Shown piece after piece: positions 1 through 4,814 of a stretch of 6,905 bases of DNA (position 1 is its first letter; each line of letters opens with the position of its first letter). Position numbers and translations under genes: made by a program. The notes beneath the pieces are model-generated. The model did no database searches and was not told where the DNA came from. It saw only the letters and a program-made list of their open reading frames with translations. Source of the stretch: Deltaproteobacteria bacterium (GTDB taxonomy: Bacteria > Desulfobacterota > Binatia > UBA9968); NCBI GenBank assembly GCA_005878685.1, contig VBLN01000280.1, positions 473 to 7,377 of the forward strand. The letters run 5' to 3'.

Positions 1-714
1 CATCTCGTGCCACTTGGGCAGCACGGGAATCTCATGGGTCCACACGATCCCCTCGTTGGGCGTGACGAGCTTCACTCTCGGTGGTTTGGCCTCCGCCCTG
101 AGCGACTCGTAAGCCGCGCGCGCCGCCTCGGCCCGGTGCTTCTGCTTGGTCTTCTCTAAAAGGTAGGCTTCCACCGCCTCGATGCTGATCACTGCCGGAT
201 CGATAGCGGCGATGCCGCCCAGGATGTGCTCGTGGGTCATATCGTCCTTGTTGACCCACAGGCCGGCGAGACTGGCGTCGCCATCCAGGATCGCCAGGCG
301 GTAATTATACGGCTTCTTGCCGATGAACTTGAGCAGCTCTTCCGGCTTTTTCTTGGAGACTACGAGGAGGCAGCCGTCCTTCACCACCCTTTCGTTGATC
401 GGGCGGACGCCGTGCCAACCCCAGGGCTCGACGCCCTTGCACATCGTGTCGTCCAGGACGACGGAGATGTTCGCCTCGTCGATCTCGAGCTTGGCGCCGC
501 ATTCGGCTTCCAGCTCTTCCTCGGGCAGATCCGGAGAAACAAAAGCGAAATATTTACAGGGAATCCCGTTTCTTTCCGGCGAATCGCTGTAGCGGCTGTT
601 GGAAAAGGCCTTCTGGCCCATTCGGCTGGCGATCATGACGATGTCGCTGCCGATCTTCTTGCCCAGGTTTTTCTGAAAGATGCCGCGATAGTTGACCTCG
701 ACGCGTTTGATCAT
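1..714 (-). CDS. 2-oxoacid:acceptor oxidoreductase gamma-type subunit (3' end outside window)
   Basis: The frame is open from an ATG at 714 to the left edge, 238 codons with no stop. The protein resembles the gamma (catalytic-domain) subunit of thiamine-diphosphate 2-oxoacid:ferredoxin oxidoreductases, cytoplasmic enzymes that oxidatively decarboxylate 2-oxo acids. Supporting segments: YSDSPERNGIP (42-52, like the family's YGPERRGGPV), VVLDDTM (85-91), and DGDASLAG (144-151) followed by HILGGIAAIDP (163-173) and a helix ending near 187. The N-terminal GxGGQG loop usual in this domain is absent; YRGIFQKNLGKKIG (9-22) sits there. Gamma subunits usually end near 185 residues, so the extra 50 or more residues fit a C-terminal extension or a fused ferredoxin-like delta domain, as in oxalate oxidoreductase, but no cysteine cluster lies inside the window. 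Its ATG overlaps the stop of the upstream regulator (ATGA), so the two are probably co-transcribed and translationally coupled. Family is fairly sure, substrate unknown. Confidence 0.72.
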   Translation of the reverse strand, partial: MIKRVEVNYRGIFQKNLGKKIGSDIVMIASRMGQKAFSNSRYSDSPERNGIPCKYFAFVSPDLPEEELEAECGAKLEIDEANISVVLDDTMCKGVEPWGWHGVRPINERVVKDGCLLVVSKKKPEELLKFIGKKPYNYRLAILDGDASLAGLWVNKDDMTHEHILGGIAAIDPAVISIEAVEAYLLEKTKQKHRAEAARAAYESLRAEAKPPRVKLVTPNEGIVWTHEIPVLPKWHEM

Positions 715-1451
715 GGAATACTCCTCTCTTCTAAAAGGCTCTCGCTATAATCGCTGTGAGATTTCTTTGACAAAAGCACGTTGTCTTCGACCCGCTCGAT
801 ATGTCGCAGCATCGCCTCGCGAGCCTTGGTTTTATCATGCTCTTCGATAGCTGCTAAAATTTTTCGGTGGGACTCTATCGAAGCCATTCTTCGGCCGGGA
901 GTTTGGAGTGACTTCTCCCGGCTGTGGCTCAACATGTCCATCAAGCCGGACACGAGTTTTTCCAGCGCCTGGTTTTGGGTGGCGCCGCCGATGGCGAAAT
1001 GGAACTCGGCGTCGGCTTCGACTCCGGTTTCGCCGCGACTGACCTCTTCCCCTTGCTTATCGAGGATTTTCTTCATCCGCTCGATGTCTTTCTTCGTCGC
1101 CCGCTCCGCCGCCATTGAGGCGATCTGCGGCTCGATCAGCTTGCGCATCTCGAAGATATCTGCCAGGGCGTCTTTTTCTTCGAGAAGCAGCGTGGCGAGA
1201 GGAGCAACCAGCGATTCCACTGGAAGTTCGGCGACGAAGTTCCCGGCACCGGTCCGGCTAACGATCAGCCCTCGAGTTTCTAAAGCGCGCAGAGCCTCGC
1301 GCACCGAGGTCCTGCTCACCTTGAAAGTCTCAGCCAACTCTCGCTCTGAAGGTAGCTGGTCTCCGGCCTTAACTTTTCCCGCGCGGATGAGTTCATGAAT
1401 CTGGCTCACCACTTCCTCATAGATGCGGGTCTTCTTGATTACTTTGAGCAT
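711..1451 (-). CDS. GntR family transcriptional regulator, FadR subfamily (FCD domain)
   Basis: This 246-residue protein has the usual length and layout of FadR-type regulators. The N-terminal winged helix-turn-helix spans about 8-75, with the GntR signature around LPSERELAETFKVSRTSVREAL (33-54) and wing residues TGAGNFV (67-73). The C-terminal all-helical FCD effector domain spans about 95-225. Its expected metal ligands are visible as D147 and H151 (in DAEFH), H195 (ESHR) and H217 (RHIE); in the family these hold a metal that coordinates carboxylate effectors. The start at 1451 fits the HTH beginning almost at once, but no good Shine-Dalgarno precedes it. The gene overlaps the oxidoreductase gene by four bases (ATGA), so it probably controls that gene. 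A FadR-type palindrome in its own promoter suggests autoregulation. The ligand cannot be named; a 2-oxo acid or related carboxylate would suit the neighbour. Confidence 0.95.
   Translation of the reverse strand: MLKVIKKTRIYEEVVSQIHELIRAGKVKAGDQLPSERELAETFKVSRTSVREALRALETRGLIVSRTGAGNFVAELPVESLVAPLATLLLEEKDALADIFEMRKLIEPQIASMAAERATKKDIERMKKILDKQGEEVSRGETGVEADAEFHFAIGGATQNQALEKLVSGLMDMLSHSREKSLQTPGRRMASIESHRKILAAIEEHDKTKAREAMLRHIERVEDNVLLSKKSHSDYSESLLEERSIP
721..727 (-). promoter_or_regulatory. Ribosome binding site of the oxidoreductase subunit gene
   Basis: AGAGGAG on the minus strand lies six bases before the ATG at 714, inside the last codons of the regulator gene. It is a near-consensus Shine-Dalgarno sequence with good spacing and supports this start despite the overlap with the upstream stop codon. 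Confidence 0.75.
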
Positions 1452-1472
1452 TGATGGGGTCTAGCTGTCTGC

Positions 1473-1483
1473 TGGTCTGACCA
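1473..1483. promoter_or_regulatory. Predicted FadR/PdhR-type operator
   Basis: TGGTCTGACCA is a perfect 11-bp inverted repeat with a single central base. It fits the TGGT-N3-ACCA pattern of operators bound by FadR-subfamily GntR proteins such as E. coli FadR and PdhR. It overlaps the -10 box and the predicted start point of the regulator promoter, so binding would be expected to repress. The obvious binder is the adjacent regulator. I noticed no second copy of this palindrome in the window. Confidence 0.68.
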
Positions 1484-1509
1484 ATACCAAAACCTGATAT
1501 CCGTGTCAA
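1481..1509 (-). promoter_or_regulatory. Predicted sigma-70-type promoter of the FadR-family regulator
   Basis: On the minus strand a perfect -35 box TTGACA (1504-1509) is followed after 17 bp by TATTGG (1481-1486), a weak -10 that keeps the leading TAT. Transcription would start near 1474, giving a leader of about 23 bases before the ATG at 1451. The -35 lies only 15 bp after the stop codon of the preceding gene. Seven consecutive C residues (minus strand) sit immediately upstream of the -35. The regulator and oxidoreductase genes are therefore probably a separate transcription unit. Confidence 0.6.
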
Positions 1510-1523
1510 GGGGGGGTCCATGC

Positions 1524-1895
1524 CTATCTGAATTTCCTAACCAGCTTGCCGCCGTAGTAGCGAACAGTCTCCAAGGGCAGGGATCGCCGCCTCAAAAGAT
1601 CGAGGCGAACAAGCTTCGACTGGATGCTCTTCAATGCAGCCTTCCGCCCCTCTTCCTCATCTATGTACTTCAGCAAGTCCTCAAGTCCGTGGATCTCCTT
1701 AAGCAATTCAGCCTCCGGCGGCAGGACATGGGCGTTCTTGAGGACGTGGTAGGCGACGCGAAGCTCTTCAGGCACCCAACTTTGGTCGTCCAACTCCAAC
1801 GGCTTTCCCTTGCCTGGCAGGTTGTCGAACACCCCCGCCCGCTGGGCTTCAAGGATTCTCTCCTCGACAACTCTCTGAAAGAATGACCACGCCAT
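1524..1895 (-). CDS. DUF1992 (DnaJ-C28-like conserved domain) protein
   Basis: This 123-residue protein is a small cytoplasmic member of the DUF1992 family, whose domain also occurs in eukaryotic DNAJC28. The family signature is clear: ERILEAQRAGVFDNLPGKGK (12-31) followed by PL and acidic residues, then PEELRVAYHVLKNAHVLPPE (42-61). The rest is charged and helical, including an acidic stretch near 78-82 and a basic C terminus. There is no J domain, signal peptide or membrane segment; free-standing copies of about this length are normal in bacteria. No biochemical role is established that I can assign. Only a weak purine-rich stretch (GAGAATCGAG) precedes the ATG at 1895. It lies 84 bp after the MFS gene and may be read from the same transcript, with a two-palindrome element in the gap. 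Confidence 0.88.
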   Translation of the reverse strand: MAWSFFQRVVEERILEAQRAGVFDNLPGKGKPLELDDQSWVPEELRVAYHVLKNAHVLPPEAELLKEIHGLEDLLKYIDEEEGRKAALKSIQSKLVRLDLLRRRSLPLETVRYYGGKLVRKFR

Positions 1896-1911
1896 CTCGA
1901 TTCTCGATTTT

Positions 1912-1941
1912 TCCGCCTGAGGCGGATCAGCCTCCGGCTGA
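1912..1941. repeat. Two adjacent 15-bp palindromes (REP-like double hairpin)
   Basis: In the 84-bp gap between the MFS and DUF1992 genes two inverted repeats lie end to end. The first, TCCGCCT-G-AGGCGGA (1912-1926), has perfect 7-bp arms around one base. The second, TCAGCC-TCC-GGCTGA (1927-1941), has perfect 6-bp arms around three bases. Neither is followed by a T tract on the minus strand, so a simple intrinsic terminator is not supported. It could be a dispersed REP-like element, an mRNA-stabilising structure at the MFS 3' end, or a protein site. Confidence 0.55.
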
Positions 1942-1979
1942 AGATTTCCCTCAATCCAAAAACCGGTAATCCAAGCTGG

Positions 1980-3227
1980 TCATCCCTCTAACTTTTCAAC
2001 CTGTAACCCTTGAACCTTTTCCTCCGGTGGCCTGACGTCGCGGAACAAGAAATAAAATGAGATGTCGTGAAGCAGCTGAAGGCCGCCGCCAAGCACCATC
2101 GGCACGCTTAAGGAAAAAGCCTGCATCATATACGCTGACAGCGTCGGGCTAATGGCCATGGGGACATAGCGCGCCAGGCTTGTGATCCCGGCAGCCGAAC
2201 CCCTCTCCTCCGCTCTTACCATCCCCATAACGAAGGAGCTTCTTAGAGGGTTGTCCATGTACGCTAGAAAAGACCGAGCCACGAGCATCGCGCCTCCCAC
2301 AAGGAACGTAGGCGCCAACGGAAGGAAGAGGTAGATCAGCGAGGCTACGCCGTGAGAAAAGGCCATGGTTCTTACTACTCCGATATGGCGCGCGATGATC
2401 GGCGCGGCCAGAAAAGAAAGAGCGGCAAAAAAATATGAGAGAAAAAACATGATTCCCAGGGATTTCAGCTCTATGCCGAAGCGAAGAAAGAGCCAATAGG
2501 ACATCAAGGGACCGGCCATTCCCGCCCCTAGATTATCCACCATCCCCAAGAGCGACAGTTTGGTTACGAAGACGCCGGCTTGCTTCGAGATCTTTTTTTC
2601 GCGCGTTCGCGGGACATGATGCTCGGTAATTCTCGAATAGGCGAAGATCAGAACGACGCTGAAGAGAATAGTTAGAGCGAATAAGGGCTTATACGACATG
2701 ATCGGCTGCCATCCCCAGCGCTCCTGGAGATGTTGCGGCAGACCGCTCACCAGCGCCCCCAGCGAGCCCATCACCGATCCGACGAAAGAGTTGGTCGCGA
2801 AGATCCGGTTTCTGTTCTCAGGGCTGCACTTCTCGGCCAGGAGCGCCTGCTCGACGGGATTGAAAGGGCCGCCGCCCTGTCCCCCTCCGCCCGATCCCCC
2901 TGCCCCGACATTCGCGATCGCAACCGCCAGCAGAATGAAGACGAGCTGATTGAAGAAAATGTAAATGGTGTTGGAGATAATCGTGAGAGCCGCCAGGAGC
3001 ATGAGAATCTTTCGGCGGCCGTATCGGTCCGACAGAAAACCCCATACTGCGGTGAGCAGCGCGCCGCTCACGTAAGCGGTCGAAATGACCAGCCCGACGG
3101 TGACCGTTGAGTAGCCCAACTGGTCGAGATAGATCGCAAAGACCACACTGAGGTAGGAGAAGGCAAAGGCTCTCACCCCGCGCGAAGCCATGAGGACCAA
3201 GACATCCCGTTGCACGTGCTCAAGCAT
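1980..3227 (-). CDS. Major facilitator superfamily transporter
   Basis: This 415-residue, strongly hydrophobic protein has the size and roughly twelve membrane segments expected of an MFS secondary transporter in the inner membrane. MFS motif A is present in the loop after the second segment, GFLSDRYGRRK (63-73). A hydrophilic central loop, about 199-217 (EHHVPRTREKKISKQ), separates the two six-helix halves, and the tail after 396 is charged. An unusual glycine-rich stretch, GAGGSGGGGQGGG (108-120), lies around the fourth segment. The substrate cannot be told from sequence. The ATG at 3227 is 7 bp after the stop of the DUF1152 gene, so the two were probably one operon. No strong Shine-Dalgarno is visible; Met13 is an alternative start, though residues 1-12 fit a cytoplasmic N terminus. 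Confidence 0.9.
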   Translation of the reverse strand: MLEHVQRDVLVLMASRGVRAFAFSYLSVVFAIYLDQLGYSTVTVGLVISTAYVSGALLTAVWGFLSDRYGRRKILMLLAALTIISNTIYIFFNQLVFILLAVAIANVGAGGSGGGGQGGGPFNPVEQALLAEKCSPENRNRIFATNSFVGSVMGSLGALVSGLPQHLQERWGWQPIMSYKPLFALTILFSVVLIFAYSRITEHHVPRTREKKISKQAGVFVTKLSLLGMVDNLGAGMAGPLMSYWLFLRFGIELKSLGIMFFLSYFFAALSFLAAPIIARHIGVVRTMAFSHGVASLIYLFLPLAPTFLVGGAMLVARSFLAYMDNPLRSSFVMGMVRAEERGSAAGITSLARYVPMAISPTLSAYMMQAFSLSVPMVLGGGLQLLHDISFYFLFRDVRPPEEKVQGLQVEKLEG

Positions 3228-3234
3228 CGAGTGG

Positions 3235-4180
3235 CTAATCTTCTCTCGCCCGATATCTCTCCCGTTCCAGATCGAGCTCGGTCTTGAGGCCGAGTGCGTG
3301 CAAGGCGTGATTCGCTTCCTCCAACGAAGAACTCCTGCTTACGGCTTGAGCCGGCCGTGAGAGATGATCCCACACGACCGTAGGAGAGAGAAAGAAAGTC
3401 AGCGTCGCGAGTGGAGTGAGCTTGACGCTCCTCCGGTCTTGGCGGATCTTCGTCTCTCCCCACGCGCCTTGAAAACACTGCACCGGAATCGCACTCGCCT
3501 CGGTTGGAACCACTTGAATCACCGTTTGAAGCTCTGCTGCGACCTTCTGCGTCAAAGCCCAAGCGCCGAGCAACCCTCCGCCTTTTGCCAGTTTGCTGAG
3601 CGCGTGTTCGATCTCCTCGACCCTGAGCTCTCCGTCGTTCCCGTATCCAAAGATTCCCCAGAGCGCACGCTGCCCGCCCTTCTCCAACTCAGCAAAGGCC
3701 GCGAGCATGATCGAGTCGGCCAATGGACTGCGAAGACCAGCTTCGCCGCCTTCGGCCAGGGAATCCCCACCGACGTCGACACCTATCAGGAGGTCGGCCT
3801 TTAGCTCCTTAAGGGACGCCTTCAACTGCCACCCCGCCATTGATATCGACGAGAAGAACCTCCCGATCCAAGATCCCGGCCATTCTCGATTCGGCGAAGA
3901 GAATACCGTTCAAAGTCTGGCTGCGACCGTTGGCCAGCCAGGCGTACTCGTGCAGCGCGCGCACGTCGCGAACTTCTTTCAACGAACGCGGGCCGGGAAG
4001 CGGATCGATGACGGAGCGCTCCCAAGAAAGCCCGCCAAGGAAGAACTGAAGCCCGCAGAACTCAAGAAAGCGCGCTGTGGCGAGCGCACCGACGACATCG
4101 CCACCCCCGCCGACGCCTATGACGAGCGCCCGCGAGGAGGAACGTATCACCTCTTCTAGCGAAAGCGGAGGAAGACTCAT
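3235..4180 (-). pseudogene. DUF1152 family protein, interrupted by one frameshift
   Basis: Two overlapping minus-strand frames together make one DUF1152 protein. The first (ATG at 4180, stop at 3809) carries the N-terminal glycine-rich GVGGGGDVVGAL (22-33), GGLSWERSVIDPLPGPR (49-65) and LLVDINGG (109-116). The second frame, open from about 3840 to the TAG at 3235, continues with ADLLIGVDVGGDSLAEGGE, then SPLADSIMLAAF, FGYGNDGEL, a TEAS motif and a C-terminal SLEEANHALHALGLKTELDLER. Removing one base would give about 314 residues, the usual family length. The break falls at about 3811-3842, near a run of four Gs (minus strand, 3832-3835). An extra base, loss of two bases, a sequencing error or +1 frameshifting could all explain it; both halves remain well conserved, which argues for a recent or artefactual lesion. 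Family function is unknown. The MFS gene follows after 7 bp. Confidence 0.85.
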
Positions 4181-4271
4181 GAGCCTACGGTTTTACCTAT
4201 TTGCAGACCCATCTTCAACTGAAGCAGATCTTTCAGTCCGCCGATCTGGCGGGCCGTGCCGCTCTCTTCAT
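4177..4271 (-). other. Possible small ORF remnant overlapping the DUF1152 start
   Basis: The minus-strand frame from about 4275 to a TGA at 4177 reads as a plausible short peptide ending in KDLLQLKMGLQIGKTVGS, and its TGA overlaps the DUF1152 ATG in the coupled arrangement ATGA. It has no in-frame start: a TAG lies at 4276-4278, and the only nearby ATG (4271) is in another frame that stops after 12 codons. One inserted base just after that ATG would join it to the long frame and give about 32 residues. I do not recognise a family. It may be chance, a decayed gene, or a second small error next to the DUF1152 lesion. Confidence 0.22.
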
Positions 4272-4337
4272 CACGCTAGTGTACCAAAAACCGCCGCTAA
4301 ATTGACAACGAGTCGAGTTTGGTGTTACAGCCCTCGC
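4181..4337. promoter_or_regulatory. Divergent intergenic region with possible back-to-back promoters
   Basis: This 157-bp stretch separates the minus-strand DUF1152 gene from the plus-strand CoxG-like gene and must hold both promoters unless the small ORF above is real. TTGACAA at 4302-4308 is a perfect plus-strand -35 box, and its complement TTGTCAA is a five-of-six -35 on the minus strand. Plus-strand -10 candidates are poor (TACAGC, 18 bp downstream). On the minus strand TACACT lies 19 bp from TTGTCA. With the plus-strand spacing, transcription would begin close to the ATG at 4338. Confidence 0.35.
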
Positions 4338-4796
4338 ATGGTCTTCGAGGGAAAAATCGCCGTCGCGGTTCCGCCGGCAAAGACATGGGACTTTCTTATG
4401 GACGTCGACCGGTTTGCTTCCTGCATGCCCGGAGTGGAAAAAGCCACTCGAATCGATGACCGGACCTTTGATGGGACCATCGGAGCGGCGGTCGGACCGA
4501 TCTCTGGAAAGTTCAATTTCCGCGCGACCATCGTCGACAGCCAGCCGCCCGAGGAGCTGATCGTACGCACCGAGGGGACCGACTCGGTCACCGGCAGCCG
4601 GATGAACGCCGACGTGACGATCCATCTGAAGGAGCCCACGGCGAATCACACGCAATTGGATTATCGCGCCGACGTGCAGATTCACGGCCGGCTCGCGATT
4701 CTAGGCGACATGATTCTGCGCGCCACGGCGTCGCTGATGCTGGAAAGCTTCGCCGACAAATTGCGCGAGCGGCTCGAGCGCGGCAACGAGACGTGA
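4338..4796 (+). CDS. CoxG-like SRPBCC family protein
   Basis: This 152-residue protein matches the CO dehydrogenase subunit G (CoxG) branch of the SRPBCC/START-like superfamily: small soluble proteins with a hydrophobic cavity, implicated in CoxMSL-type molybdoenzymes in maturation or membrane attachment. Visible family features are VPPAKTWDFLMDVDRFASCMPG (11-32), VGPISGKFNF (52-61), beta-strand segments to about 116, and the long C-terminal helix from GRLAILGDMI (117-126) through about 147. The frame is open upstream to 4077, but those residues are low-complexity and do not fit the fold, so I place the start at 4338. No Shine-Dalgarno precedes that ATG, so translation may be leaderless. No coxM, coxS or coxL gene lies in the window. 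The GMC gene follows after 18 bp, suggesting joint expression and perhaps a partner or ligand-binding role for that enzyme. Confidence 0.86.
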   Translation: MVFEGKIAVAVPPAKTWDFLMDVDRFASCMPGVEKATRIDDRTFDGTIGAAVGPISGKFNFRATIVDSQPPEELIVRTEGTDSVTGSRMNADVTIHLKEPTANHTQLDYRADVQIHGRLAILGDMILRATASLMLESFADKLRERLERGNET

Positions 4797-4798
4797 CG

Positions 4799-4804
4799 AA
4801 AGGA
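4799..4804 (+). promoter_or_regulatory. Ribosome binding site of the GMC oxidoreductase gene
   Basis: AAAGGA lies ten bases before the ATG at 4815, within the 18-bp gap after the CoxG-like gene. It is a usable Shine-Dalgarno sequence and supports this start. Confidence 0.55.
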
Positions 4805-4814
4805 CACACAGAAC

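Noticed and set aside
226..750. Plus-strand open frame of 174 codons opposite the oxidoreductase subunit
   Set aside because: It is antisense to a family-recognisable minus-strand gene and resembles no family I know.
781..1398. Plus-strand open frame of 205 codons
   Set aside because: Lies wholly opposite the FadR-family regulator, is Ser/Arg-rich and lacks any fold signature.
1503..1886. Plus-strand open frame of 127 codons
   Set aside because: Antisense to the DUF1992 gene, which has a clear signature.
1912..1926. Hairpin TCCGCCT-G-AGGCGGA as a terminator
   Set aside because: On the minus strand it is followed by A residues, and on the plus strand the T run precedes it, so neither direction has the stem-then-T layout.
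3364..4159. Two long plus-strand frames (3364-3804 and 3593-4159)
   Set aside because: Both are opposite the DUF1152 gene; the conserved family motifs are on the minus strand.
4077..4337. Upstream extension of the CoxG-like protein to an ATG at 4077
   Set aside because: The extra 87 residues are antisense to the DUF1152 gene in part, low in complexity, and precede the normal N terminus of the fold.
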